Shown here piece after piece: positions 35,034 through 46,585 of a stretch of 64,000 nt of DNA. The stretch is from Ligula intestinalis (taxonomy: Eukaryota > Platyhelminthes > Cestoda > Diphyllobothriidea > Diphyllobothriidae). Both the position numbers and the translations under genes were made by a program. The DNA is taken from assembly GCA_036362985.1 (NCBI GenBank), contig JAYGXS010000002.1, forward strand, positions 15,735,726 to 15,799,725. Reading direction: 5' to 3'. Each line of letters starts with the position of its first letter. Positions within the stretch are counted from its first letter, which is position 1. The notes under the pieces are model-generated. The model saw nothing but the letters and a program-made list of their open reading frames with translations, was not told the DNA's origin and ran no database searches.

Positions 35034-37585
35034 AACCGTGGTCTATTTAATGTGTGATTATGCGTATGCGTGCGCGTGTGTATGTGCGCAGAGAAAAGAG
35101 AACACACTCAAGACACATGCGGCGAAACTTACTGACGGCGGCTGTGGCTGTCAATGTGTGTCGCGTTCGAAAAAAAAGGGCAAAAAAATTAACAAATTAG
35201 CAATGCGGCGAATTTTACTGTAGCCGGTAATTACGGACAACAACCATGCAGAGGACGTGCAGGAAAGGAGTTAGCCTTCCTTTTATCTTCTGTTTCTCCA
35301 CTGAGACCAGCGATGATGCGCGGCTTAAAAGGAGGACTACCTTGCCGTGCGGCAGTGGCGATGAAAGGCAATGCTATGGTAGAGGTTTAAGACGGGCGCG
35401 CTGGGCATGCACTGTGGACATACAACTACTATCTAACGCGGCCAAGTGACGGCGGCGGCGACAACACTGAGAGATAGACTGTAGGCCCAGCTAACCAGGA
35501 GAGACATTTTAGATGACACATATTCCGCGAAAAAAGGAAAGTATGTGGATAAAAAGCTGGTTGACGTTAAAGCGGGGCATTGCGGCACGCACCCATGTGG
35601 GCGAAACGTCGGAAACGGAGCGCATGCGGACCGAGCAACTGCGGTTGGTCAACTGAGATGCGAGGACAAAGACAGTACACAAACCAGACCATATATATAC
35701 ATATATGTGAGTAGAGGGGCGTTTAAGCGAGTTGAGATGGCCGAGAGAACGGAAGGCGTAAGTAGCGCAACACGTTAGAGAAGTAAAATAATCACGACGA
35801 CAACAGAGACATAGCAATTAACATGCATTAATAGTAGAACGAGCACAATATGGCAAAAAGTGAGAGTTGTAAAGACCACGAGGCAGGAAGTTTCCGCATC
35901 CGCAACGTTGAGGAACGAAGAGGCAATGGTGGATTTGGACCAAAGGGTAAGTAGGTTGTCGATACAAGGGATAAGGCGAGGGAAAATAAGGAAAACTTGG
36001 TCAATTTTGTGCAGGAAATGCATCTCAGAAGAATAAAAAGAATAAATTGGATCTGTGTTCTTCAAGAGTCATTTCATGTCAAACGAACAAATACCTGGAG
36101 CTTCGAGTGGCTTTTTCAGTCTCATTTAAAAAGAAGTAAGGACACAACAAGGGCAGCTCTTCAAGAGCTCTGGTGGAAACTGCGTTCTCTCGTAAGGTTC
36201 TCCATGTGGTATTTGGTTACCAGCTCATGTAGCTATAAAAAGTGACGCCGATTGGCAGCTGACGTAGTTGCACATAATGGGCGTGGGCAGTGCAGACCGG
36301 AATGAACACTCATTACCTATTAGTCATCACCAGATAGCCACATCCGACCACAGGAGTATACAGCACCTGCGACTAGAACCCAGAGAGGAGTATGTGCGTC
36401 ACGCTATCACAGTTAACATTCCTGATCTCAACCCATAGGAAAACGGGCCCGCGACTAAATGATCAATGATCAAAGCTTCAGTGTCCGAATCCGCAGCGTA
36501 GGTTGCGTAGAACTAGCTGATGAAAGCTAACAAGTCGGAGGGGAGTCATTACAGCCTCCCTTATATTTGTCGCTGCCGAATTATCTGCATCTGCTTCTAG
36601 TCCCTATGCAATTTGCCTGTGCTGGCTATGGATTGAATCCAGAGGCACAGGGGAGCAAGCATGTTGCATCATCTGGTTGGTGAGCGTCGCTTACTTAAAT
36701 ATGTAACAGGCTCGTGTACTATTGCCATAGAAACTAAACGACAAGATACTTAGTACAACCGGCAAGCGAGACATCAAAGACCTAAAAATAAAATAATCGT
36801 CTTATAACATATACTATGGACATAAAATAGGCAGGAATTCTCAGAAATACTAATTTAACATAGAGCACTGTACACTAAAGACAGAGTTAATTATTTAATA
36901 AACAGATGGAATAACTTAGTAATACTCCCAGCGCAGGTCACAGCATCAATCCACATTTTAAACTACCATTTAGACGTCCTTTACCGAAGACTTTAATTCA
37001 AGTCGGTGGAAGAATTTCAGGCAGGATCTTTAAAAACACATAGTTCCCTGCGGTGGCAGGGATTGCTCATCCTATGCGAATTCGAGTTATCAGTCACAAA
37101 TCAAACTACTGAACATAATCAAAATAATAATTTTAATTGCTTTTGCGTAGTGGCTGATTAGATCACAGTAAGTCGATAACTGGTAAAAACAATGTTACAC
37201 TATCAGAGACTAAGCACCCAAAGTAACCATCACAGGAATCATGTTCCAGATGTGCAGCATTTTGCTTGCTAATAGCTCGAATTAATTTACTCTGGTAAAT
37301 ATAATGCATCAATTAGTGATCGGACTGGACACCGTGAACAGTGAATTAATGGGCCAATGACGGAGAATAGGCTGATCAGATACGGATCACGCCTTTCATG
37401 GGAATAGCACTGGCGTAAACGCCAGGCAACACGGCAATCCCTGAGTACGACCAAAAACTAACGTTTTTAAACGTTTAAAACATCCCCAAAGCACCAAATG
37501 GGAAAATTAACTTCAAAAATGTGTTTCCCTCCCTCCACAGAAGTCACATTGAAGCTGTTGAACTTAGATATATACAACTGGAAGA

Positions 37586-37847
37586 TTGCCAATAGAGGAG
37601 AATATGCGAGTTCTAGGAAGCAGTTCAGAAGTAGAAGATGCGATCACTGGAACAAGGGTTTTATTTTCCCGACGTTTCGGATTCCCGCGAAATAGGTTAT
37701 TGTAGGAAAGTCGAAGCCAGAGTCGGAGTCGGAAACCTTATCTGCGCATGGCTCCGACTTTTCTACGATTAAGGATTCCCGGGGGAATCCGAAACGTCAG
37801 GAAAATAAAACCCTTGTTCCAGTGATCGCACCTTCTTCTTCCTCTGA
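37586..37847. mobile_element. 262-bp non-autonomous foldback element with 12-bp TSD
   Basis: Inverted arms of about 70 bp (about 37615-37682 and 37773-37847) flank a short centre with no coding capacity. The element is bracketed by ACAACTGGAAGA at 37574-37585 and 37848-37859, a perfect 12-bp target-site duplication. The arms are the same sequence as the ends of the Penelope-like copy at 55957-56883, so this looks like a minimal derivative moved by that machinery. The right arm holds a hammerhead-like fold (37759-37804). Confidence 0.83.
37759..37804 (+). ncRNA. Hammerhead-like relic with decayed core
   Basis: TTTTCT (37759-37764) pairs with AGGAAA (37799-37804). GGATTCC and GGAATCC (37773-37779, 37784-37790) form a perfect stem II, followed by GAAAC-GTC (37791-37798). 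The CTGATGA box is replaced by ACGATTA, losing essential G8, so it should be inactive. The same change is in the copy at 22648-22690. Confidence 0.4.
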
Positions 37848-37924
37848 ACAACTGGAAGAGTTGATCTTTTGAGAGCAACGGGTTTCCAGTTAAAAGTACA
37901 TCATAGAGTTTACCACGGGGTTCC

Positions 37925-38163
37925 ACAGAACAGCTCCCGAGGGTCACTCGCTGTATTTTGGCTAAACTACGCAGTGGCTGTCCAATGCTCCCTCGCCAGT
38001 ACCAAAACCGACTCGACCCGTCCACACCCAATAGCTGTCCCGACCGCGGCGTCTCGCCGCATGATTTTTGACTCAAGCTGGCTAAGGTCGCGGTCTTTCT
38101 CCGTCTTCCAACTGCACTCACTTTGGACTCCGGCGGAGACTCCTGATCCAACAAGGGCTACTA
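37925..38163 (+). mobile_element. CR1-like 3' fragment with an internal deletion
   Basis: The DNA matches the 3' coding part of the 19646 element but lacks the Cys/His segment. It ends TCCAACAAGGGCTAC. It lies just downstream of the foldback insertion at 37586-37847. Confidence 0.75.
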
Positions 38164-39842
38164 ACCACCAAACCATATGATTACTACCAGTCTAAGCATT
38201 CTAGCCACTGTTGATGTGATGCGAGGGGTTGGTCTTTCAGGCTGCGGGTAGGAGGAGGAGTAGGTGAGCTTAGTCAAGACGGCGTTCAGATCTAAATGGC
38301 CCAGTTTGCTTTCGCCTCGAGCGCACCACTGCCAACGAATTAGTGTGTGCGTGGCGTGCTCAAGGTTGAGAATAGCAACGTGTGGTCATCAAATGCACCT
38401 ACAAGGTGGCGCATACGTATATTCTGTCCTTCAGCTGTCATGCCGGCATAACTGGCCAGGAAATAGAGGTCATTAATGCAGTAGATAATGATTGAATGAA
38501 GAAAGAAAGCCGATCATACGAGTGGATGCGAGTAGCTGCTGTGGGCAGGCAGGCAGCAGGAGAGCGCAAACAAAGTAGGAGAAAAATGGTATAGTGAAGA
38601 AACAAGGCAGAACTGAGGCAGACGTTCAACACGATGGGCGCGCTTGAAGTAAATGTTGCGCATCGGTAGAATCTCACACAACCCACTCGAACTTTGACAT
38701 CCAATTAAATAAATCCCCAAAATGACTCCAACAAGGCTGTACTTTACGCATTACACTTTTACATGCCTTGCCTCGTGTGGCTGTTTTTTCAATTCACTTG
38801 CTTCACGACGTTTGTGCTCGCAAAAATTCAAGTTCAACAGGTGTGTCGCTAGGAACACGCCAGAACCGTTCAAAAGAAATGAACGGACGCGAGTCTGGAT
38901 TTTAAGCGTCTGATATTTGTGCATAAAGATACGCAATACTCGATTGTCTGAAAACTAATTTTGTTAGTTGCCTGGGGACAAGATAAAACAAAATTGCAAT
39001 TTACGTCACAACTAGGGAGGAAACGCGGGACGGGCTGTTCAGACTGCTGCAAGTCTCACCGAGGTCAGACGAAGCGGCAAAAGTCGCACCCTAGTGGTGC
39101 GAGCTCAGTAGGGCGGGGGCGGGGAGGGGGGGGGGGGCAGACAAGTGCAATGTCCCTCCGCGGATGGAACAACTTCACGCTTAGTGGAGAAAAATCAAGT
39201 TAAGTTTCCATTACAACTCAGTGCAGGGACCATATTATTTGAGGTACGGCGCAAGCGCAGGCAGTCAAGCAACGGGCGCACACGGCATCACGTCGTTGGC
39301 CACGCCCCCCCCCTCCCCCATGCGGTTGCGTCTACATCTGAAGGAAAGAGGAAGCGCCCATGCAAAAACCCAAAGGTAATTGATACCCTGAAATTATCTT
39401 CTAGATTCCTTCACCTCGAATTAACTGCTCCACTGCGTCTTGTCTTCAAAAGTAAGAAGACGGGGTGAGGGTTCCTCTGTTTGTGTGTCTCGTTGGCAGC
39501 TCAATTCGCTTCCATCTCTACGAATGACCACCCGAAGGCGGCCGAAACCAGTCAGCGACGTGTGTAAAGTAGGCAACAAACGTACTAGCATGAAAACTGG
39601 GTTGTGTTGCTTTTTGTCAAGGCGCGGAGTCTACGACGGTCCCGGCTGCAAATAACCACTAAGACAGCCTCTAACTAGGGCAAGGGTGATAAGAAAGGTA
39701 AACTGTCAACCGTCTTCGCGTGGTAAACGGAGAGCTCCAGTAGGGGGGTTGTTGCAGCAAACCGCGACGCAGAAAACGCCCACAGAGAAGGCGCGCGCGC
39801 GCAAGTAAAAATTTGAAAAAAAAAACTGGAGGTAGCACTTAC

Positions 39843-39930
39843 GAGATTGAATTTTTCTAAATACGAAGCGTCCCAGGGCGGTTTGAAAGCGATGAGCATA
39901 AAAAGCCGGATTGGTGACAGAGACAGTCTC
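39843..39930 (-). CDS. PIP5K: PIP5K exon: end of activation loop and FYAHRF motif
   Basis: This 88-nt exon begins in phase 0 with E-T-V-S-V-T-N-P-A-F-Y-A-H-R-F, followed by a short tract ending F-R-K-I-Q-S and one carried base. The pattern is the type I PIP kinase sequence D-T-V-S-V-H-R-P-x-F-Y-A-E-R-F, the last conserved block of the catalytic domain. The acceptor is ccatctcccaacag and the donor gtaagt. The His-Arg of most animal orthologues is Thr-Asn here. It was found by looking for the expected block between the previous exon and the tail. It leaves phase 1, which is compatible with the second possible acceptor of the exon at 11065-12047. Confidence 0.93.
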
Positions 39931-40234
39931 CTGTTGGGAGATGGAAAGGAAGCATAGAAAAACATGCAGCGAGGCATTTTCATTAAGGAAATTGGGGATA
40001 TTAGCGGTGGTGATGATTATGGTGCGGGAGAAGCAATTCGATAAAGGACCTCAGTCAAAAACCCTACGTTAAGTTAAACGAACCAACTTTGCGAATATTT
40101 TAATACCCGATAGCGTTAGTCATTTGGCGGAACGAATAGAAACAGATTTTGCTGCAAAAGTCAATAATTTTGTCCGACATCCATAACCGAGACGGTGGGT
40201 GCGCGGCTCAAAGAAATACCTCCGACAGATAAAT

Positions 40235-40335
40235 TGCCGGCAAAGACAAGGAAGACCGGTCATCAGCTCGCGACCCTTTTTTGATCAGAGTCAAACGCCC
40301 TAGCCATTGAGCCACGAGCTCATTGTCTTGCCATT
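40235..40335 (-). repeat. tRNA-derived SINE, left member of an inverted pair
   Basis: On the minus strand A box TGGCTCAATGGCTAGG (40299-40314) and B-box-like GGTCGCGAGCTGATG (40261-40275), then a short tail. Confidence 0.65.
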
Positions 40336-40389
40336 TTAGGTCGGAAGGTATTGACATCACTTGATGAACCTTCAACCGACACCTAACGG

Positions 40390-40505
40390 AACTCATCTCT
40401 GTCGGACTCCCTGGGTTCGAGAGAGGGACGCTACTGGGGTCTGGGTGTGACTGGCTGCCGACCGGTCTCCCTTGTCTTTGCTGGCAATACTATTTGCCTA
40501 GAATA
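40390..40505 (+). repeat. SINE tail, right member of the inverted pair
   Basis: B-box-like CCCTGGGTTCGAGAGAGGG (40408-40426), then GGTGTGACTGG and GGTCTCCCTTGTCTTTGCTGG, opposite in orientation to 40235-40335. The A box is missing. Confidence 0.6.
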
Positions 40506-40732
40506 CCAACTGTTAGGGCTGTCAGTGCATCTGTCAAGAATCTAGGCAGAGCGAGACAGATGAGTTCTGTTAGCGGTCGGGTAAAAGTTTATCAACGAAT
40601 ACTCGCGACTGCCAATAGCCCTCTTTGTCTTCTGATTGCCCTGATTTTGACATGATGCAAACAAAGGAATATGTTTGCCTTTTGGGTGTGTGTTTAAGCT
40701 GGCTTTACAGCAAACTCAATTTGTAGCAACAA

Positions 40733-41545
40733 TGATCACAGGACTGAGCAGAACTGCTGGTAGTTACACTGGGTGCGCATTACTGCATACCTGTTCTATC
40801 TCAAAACAATCCTATCTACAGAGAGGGGAGATTAAAGTTGGATGAAAACGGAGCACAGTGAGCAGGTCGATCAAGCCCCTAAAGGCGGCAGACTGCACTG
40901 GCAAGGCATCTCTTCCTCTAACTAACTCTCCTCTATAATGAGGAAAGGCAATGCTGTAATTTACTGTCTGTCAGACAGCAACAGGAGCAGACACGCAGAG
41001 ACAGGCCGGAGGTGCGTGCTTGATCAACAATGTCGCCCTTGAAACTGCGAACCAGTTACAACAGTCAGGTTAAGGAAATGTTTTGCTGAATTCCTTTCGA
41101 TGCCACCAAGACGTGACCGAATAAATAAAAGCCTGACGAGAGAACCGCCAGGTGTTACACTAGGAGTGCCTGCTTTTTGCACTCTCATGCGTTCAATTGT
41201 AAGTCAAAAGTTATCCGCGGGTAAAATATTAATACATACACTATGCACTTTTTTTAATAGTGGGGAGAAAATGAACTCAGATGAACTGAGGTAGAAAGCA
41301 TCATTTTCGTCAAGTAAGGATATCGTTACGCCTCGAAATTCTATCACTAGTAATGATGGTGTCCAACTAACTAGTCGTCGCATGGCTGCATGTGAGGCTT
41401 CAGAATGAGCTGCAAAGCGACCCGCGACGAGCGAGTTCCATTAAAAAGCGTTCATCAACGATCTAGACCGACAAGACAACGAGACCGTGGCTCAGTAGTT
41501 AGAGCGTTGGACTGATTAATAGGTCGCGAGCCGGAGTATGAGATG
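40733..41545 (+). repeat. Tandem duplication, copy 1 (first part)
   Basis: Near-identical to 42233-43216 for long stretches, starting ATCACAGGACTGAGCAGAAC. The unit continues through 42082-42230, which matches 44092-44215. No coding content was recognised. Confidence 0.85.
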
Positions 41546-41620
41546 GTGTACCACTTGGTGTATGACTGAGTGATGGTGGACAATACGCCAAAAATGGCTA
41601 CTGCAGTCTCCTTTTCCCTG
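41485..41620 (+). repeat. tRNA-derived SINE in duplication copy 1
   Basis: A box GTGGCTCAGTAGTTAGAG (41487-41504), B-box-like AGGTCGCGAGCCGGA (41521-41535), then a tail with GTATGACTGAGTGATGG. The equivalent place in duplication copy 2 keeps only the head (43187-43215). Confidence 0.65.
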
Positions 41621-42232
41621 CTGACTATTCATCTACCTAAACTACCGGCCGTTGTGCGACTGCTGGCAGAACGGGACGAAGGATGTCCGTCGGCAACTGG
41701 TGAACGCTCATCAAATAAATGCTTGTTGGTACTGTAAGACTGAACGATCCATACAGTCGCTAAGAAACAGGAGATTTGTTAAAAAATAATACGGCTCAAA
41801 ATTAAAACGATGCGTTCAGAAATCGGCGGATTACCCAATGACTAGATCCTAGCCTGTGAACTAACATCACTATCATCAGGAAATTGATCAGAACCCTTGT
41901 CACTGCGGTCAACCGTTTATCGAAAAAAGAGCATAGAAGCCAGTTCTGAAGACAACATTTCTGACTGCCAGATTAAATTTACCTGTGTTGGGAAACGAGG
42001 ATACGAGCATAGGTAGGACTTGTGCCGGAAGGACTTGCGCCGCATTTGACTCAAACACTCCGTCCACATTAGCCATGCTACACTGGTATTACAACTGAAG
42101 ATGCACAAGAGCGCAGCCACTGCATCGTGTCAGCATGCGAGAGCTCCACGGACCTTGTTAAGTGTCATCTTTTATATCAGCGTAAAGCTTAGGTTGTTCC
42201 CACTGAAGAGTAAATTGACTGAAGCGGAAATT

Positions 42233-42996
42233 AATCACAGGACTGAGCAGAACTGCTGGTAGTTACACTGGGTGCGCATTACTGCATACCTGTTCTATCT
42301 CAAAACAATCCTATCGGCATAGAAGAGGCGGGGTGAGGGGCACAGTGAGCAGGTCGATCAAGCCCCTAAAGGCGGCAGACTGCACTGGCAAGGCGTCTCT
42401 TCCTCTAACTAACTGCCCTCCATAATGAGGAAAGGCAATGCTGCAATTTACTGTCTGTCAGACAGCAACAGGAGCAGACAGGAGCAGAGACAGGCCGGAG
42501 GGGCGTGCTTGATCAACAATGTCGCCCTTGAAACTGCGAACCAGTTACAACAGTCAGGTTAAGGAAATGTTGTTTTCCTGAATTCCTTTCGATGCTGTAA
42601 TTTACTGTCTGTCGGACAGCAGCAGAAGCAGCAACCGGAGCAGACACGCAGAGACAGGCCGGAGGTGTGTGGTTGAGCAACAATGTCGCCCTTGAGACTG
42701 CGGAAACTGTGAGCTAGTTACAACAGTCAGGTTAAGCAAATGTTGTTTTCGTGAGTTCCTCTCGATGAAGTTAACGTACACCAACGTACACCTGATGAGA
42801 GAATCGCATGAATTTTCGCACTACCACGCATTCATGTTTCGGTGGAAATTTACCGTGGGTGGAATATTACCAATAAAAACGGTGCATGTTGTTTCACAGT
42901 GGGGAAAAATGAGCTCAGATGAACTGAAATAAAAAGTGCGCTATGTATTTTCAACCATTTGAGATGCCGTTACGCGTTGAAATGCAGCAGTAGTGG

Positions 42997-43034
<38 letters not shown>

Positions 43035-43216
43035 TCCAAATTACTAGCCGCTGTGCAGCTGCTAGCGGGACTTGAGAGTGAACCACAAGGCAAACCGGGT
43101 CTAGTGAGTTCCGTTAGGAAATAAGTGAGCATTCATCAACGAATTCAATATTCCTGACTTAAAAAGACAAGATAAGGAACCCATGGCGCTATATTTAGAG
43201 CGTTGGACTTATTAAA
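42233..43216 (+). repeat. Tandem duplication, copy 2, with an internal duplication
   Basis: Second copy of the 40733 unit. Inside it 42440-42593 and 42594-42767 are a further local duplication. A GAT trinucleotide tract at 42998-43033 replaces a single GATGGTG of copy 1. Copy 2 also contains the RTE-like fragment. Confidence 0.85.
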
Positions 43217-44095
43217 AGGTCGTTTGCACTTATACTTGTTACGGCTGTGATCATGCCCGACATAGCCGACCTCAATGCTGTCACGGGCGGTACCTCCCTC
43301 TCTATACGTGATGTTGGGTGGTAGCGGGTTTGGAGAGATACACCCAGTCTCTTCTCTAGCGACGGATACTGAAAAAAGAAAGTCCAAGAACTGCTTCCAT
43401 GTCTTGACGGACGGTGTCGATCCAAGTCTTCAGTTGCCCTTATCGTTGACCCTTCCAGGTGGGCTGCGGTGCCGGGTCGAGTGCAGCATAGCTACGCTCG
43501 TGCGGCAGACGACAAAGAACGTGTCCAAATCACCCGAGTTGCCTTTCTTGAATGGCCTGAGATATCCTTGTGATACGATCGCAACGGGTGCGAACTGTCT
43601 TATTCGAGATGAAGTCGCTACACTTAACTCGCAGGATCGTCCTCAAGCACCGGTGGTCATAGACCTCCAGTCTTCGCTCAGCTTCAGCGCGCACAGCCTA
43701 GCATTCACATCCATAGAGCAGGACTGACCGGATGAATGCACGGTATACACGAATCTTTGTGGCGATGGAGATATCACGTCGGATCCATAGGCACTTCTGA
43801 AGGATTGAGAAAATCCAGCGAGCAGCATTAATACGGGATACAACGTCGTCCTTGCTCTGCCCATTTGGTAGTACCCTCGCCCCGAGGTATTTAAAGTTGT
43901 CTACTTCTTCAAGTTGACGGCCATTAATCTCCAGGGGTGCATTTTCCTGGTCAGAGATGCAGCTAGAGAATAACTTTGTCGTTCCGGAATTTATGGACAT
44001 GCCAATCGAGATAGCGATCTCATTTAACCGCGACGCTACAGACTGCAGAGCGCTTCCTCCACATAAGGCATATTGCAATGGTATGACACAATCTA
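43215..44095 (-). mobile_element. RTE-like fragment, antisense, 5'-truncated at the catalytic box
   Basis: On the minus strand the frame begins at the remains of the YADD box (Q-Y-A-L-C-G-G near 44085). It continues with N-E-I-A-I-S-I-G-M-S-I-N-S-G, F-K-Y-L-G-A-R-V-L-P-N-G, V-Y-R-A-F-I-R-S-V-L-L-Y-G-C-E-C and, after frameshifts, the family C-terminus near 43260. It is the best preserved RTE-like sequence in the window. It lies inside the second copy of a tandem duplication whose first copy has no RTE there, so it arrived after the duplication or the first copy lost it. Its 3' end abuts a tRNA-like SINE head at 43187-43215. Confidence 0.87.
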
Positions 44096-46076
44096 GATGA
44101 CCGAAGATGCACAAGAGCACAGCGACTGCATCGTTTTAACGTGTATAAGCTCCGCCGACATTGTTATTTTTCGTCCTCATATACATCAGCGTAAAGTTTG
44201 GGTTGGTAGTACTGGAGGATAAATTGATTGCCAGTGACTGTCTCAATACGATGCGGTTTCTTTGATGTGGGTAGTGATTTAACCGTAATAAATGAGCTAG
44301 AACCAACATCTGTTATGTCGTGTAGGCGGCAATAAAAGAAGTTAACCAGAAAAGCCTGGTACAGAAACCTAGCCCGTCCTTCCTCTTTTCTGTTGAGGGT
44401 GGGCCGATAAAGACGGTAAGGAAGTAGGCAACGGCTTTTTAACGTTTATTTACTATTTACCCAGGGATTGCTCAAGAAATCTGGCATAAAATGTGGTTCC
44501 GCTTTACTATGAAAAGCCGATGCATATTAATACCATTGCAATTTTCCGGATTGTGCATTCCTCATGGAAGCTTGTAGGAAAAAACGCTCTGAACGGAGAA
44601 AAAAACGTTAAGTTTTCGCGTTACCGGAGGACGCGATTTTTTAACTGGAGGAGGAAGTCAAGAAGGCGACGCCGTAGTAAATCAGAGTGAGTTAACTTAG
44701 TAGCGATGAATTACGCATAGCTTGGATCCCTCATAAAATATGTTGACAGTAATTTTTTTCTAGAGAAAACCAAATATCCGATACCATAAAGGGATCACAG
44801 TTTCTTCCACACCAACTTCAACGTAACTGACCATAATACAGATAGAAGATGTGACAGGCAAATGCATGGCAACTGGACGCTGGATTCGCCTTGAAGGTTA
44901 CGTGTTGGTTGGTTTCTTAAAAAACTGGAAGCAGGATAAATACGGAGAATTCTCACTGCTAAACTTTACAGATATGGCAGCATTCAGATTGTGCAAAATG
45001 TTCCGGTTTTGTCCGCATCAAGAACTAGAAATTGTTTCGAGGCCGAAAGCTGTTATGATCAAGACCCTGTGTAGTAGCTTGCTCCGCATGAAACTTCACA
45101 CTATTCAATGACGATGGGAGACTCCGGAGTCATAATTTACTCCGTCTGGTGGACTCGTGCAACATTTTTCCTTTTGCGGTCATCGTTGTTCTTGGCAGGC
45201 CAGTCTACGATGGATCACTGTGGCTGGGCAGCTATTGTTAGCTGACTGACCAATGCCGGGATGCTGGATATCATTGTAGAACAGAAATGTCTCCTACACG
45301 TGACTCAAAATAAAAATCCCCCCCTTCGAAGATGGTTCAGTCACGCACTCAAGAGGTGAAAAAGCCTACAATGTCACTGCTCTAAACTCTGGCAGCATTA
45401 GAGATACCGCTGTAGAGCTCAAACGAAAGAACAGTCAAACGCAGTTAATTTTGGCCTGAAGAGGATGCTGAGTGAAAAAACCTTGGTTTTTTTCCATGTA
45501 TGTAATGCGAAATAACAAGGGGCTGCTCAAGAGACAAATCTTTTGTCGCATAGTATAAACAGTCCTGGTCCACGAAAGAGAGAGAGAGGGGATATTTGGC
45601 TGGCGGCTAGAGGCTCAGATGATATCAAACGCTGGCACAAGGAAGAAAGTATACTTTATGGAGCGGTTTTGCCGACAAAAAACTTGAAAAAACTGGTATG
45701 GCCGTCGCTTGCTTAATTGTAGGCAGCAGGCAATAATACATCAGTCTTTTCGCTTTCAGTTACGATTTGGAGGCCAGAAAGCAGGCATGGAGAACAGGCT
45801 ATTCGTTCTCAACCACTGGCTTGATTCGTTTTTCGTTCGAATGTGTCCCTCGAGCCCCCTATTATTTTCAATGACCGGGAATAAATGGGAGTTTGCAAAA
45901 ACGTGCACTTCCTACTGTTTCTACTTACGCCATGCAGAATGTGTGATGATAGATAGGATCCATTTCGTCTAGTTTAAAAGTACGATAAACATTGAAACCC
46001 TTTGTCGCCCCCACATTGTTGATAATTTGAGGTGCACAGCGACCGTAATGGCTTAGGTTTTAAAAATAGCAAGCGA

Positions 46077-46140
46077 CAGTAGTAGTAGTAGTAGTAGTAA
46101 TAGTAGTAATAATAATAATAGTAGTAGTAGTAGTAGTAGA
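46077..46140 (+). repeat. TAG/TAA trinucleotide tract
   Basis: Runs of GTAGTAGTAG and AATAATAAT in the intron. Confidence 0.95.
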
Positions 46141-46452
46141 GTAAAGTGCTGGAAACAGATGGTATAGACTGCGTACACGTCAACCCACTGACTTCAAGAA
46201 GCAAATAAGCACTGAAGGGGTCGCATAAGTCACAAATATACGGATACCCACCAGCCGTAAATTCACACCACGCCTAGCGGCAATAAAATCAGTAAAAGTG
46301 CTGACGAGCGTTCGCCAATTCATGTATTCTAACTCCCACAGAACACATAGATCCTGGTAAAATTTTAAAATTGGCGCAATAAATGCTAGTGTAGGTGTGT
46401 AGTTACATGAATGAGCTTTTAAAAAGGAAGAGAGAGAGAGAGAAAGACATAC

Positions 46453-46585
46453 CCCATCGGTGACGACGGACTTCAGAGTGTGCTCCATTTTCTTTATGAC
46501 GCGATAACTTTGGAGGATGTCAATGATGCCGATGTACAGGAAGAGGCGATCGCCGGATTTACTGCGAGCTGGAATTCCACCCATC
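46453..46585 (-). CDS. PIP5K: PIP5K exon: [15 protein letters not shown] and start of the activation loop
   Basis: This 133-nt exon completes the split codon from the previous exon and then reads 44 codons. It starts M-G-G-I-P-A-R and contains [13 protein letters not shown], then K-K-M-E-H. The Asp of IIDIL corresponds to the metal-binding Asp of the PIP kinase active site. The following K-K-x-E-H is the start of the activation loop; Glu at this place is typical of type I enzymes (PI4P 5-kinases), where type II enzymes carry Ala. This supports type I rather than PIP4K. The acceptor is ctgctttgtag and the donor gtatgt. It ends in phase 0, matching the exon at 39843-39930. Reading past the donor gives pyrimidine-rich intron. 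Confidence 0.95.

Larger units (their letters stand above)
12048..39842 (-). other. Last PIP5K intron (about 27.8 kb including the gap)
   Basis: If the exon at 11065-12047 is the tail exon, this is one very large intron, or several introns with exons I missed (one could lie in the gap). It contains the CR1-like, RTE-like and foldback elements listed separately. In the stretches 12600-15750, 16680-19630, 22692-24100, 26000-27780, 27906-29540, 31800-33060, 35000-37570 and 38165-39840 I see only shadow-type open frames and short low-complexity tracts. Confidence 0.55.
39931..46452 (-). other. PIP5K intron (6.5 kb) with a tandem duplication
   Basis: Interval between two kinase exons with matching phase 0. 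It holds an inverted SINE pair (40235-40500), a two-copy duplication (40733-44215) and an antisense RTE-like copy. From 44216 to 46450 the only structure seen is a TAG/TAA trinucleotide tract at 46077-46140. Confidence 0.85.

Noticed and set aside
34331..35107. Long open frames running through the N gap
   Set aside because: They are open only because N is translated as X; the ends are microsatellite translations.
46180..46452. Extension of the PIP5K exon frame into 46180-46452
   Set aside because: A GTATGT donor sits exactly where homology ends and the rest is intron-like.
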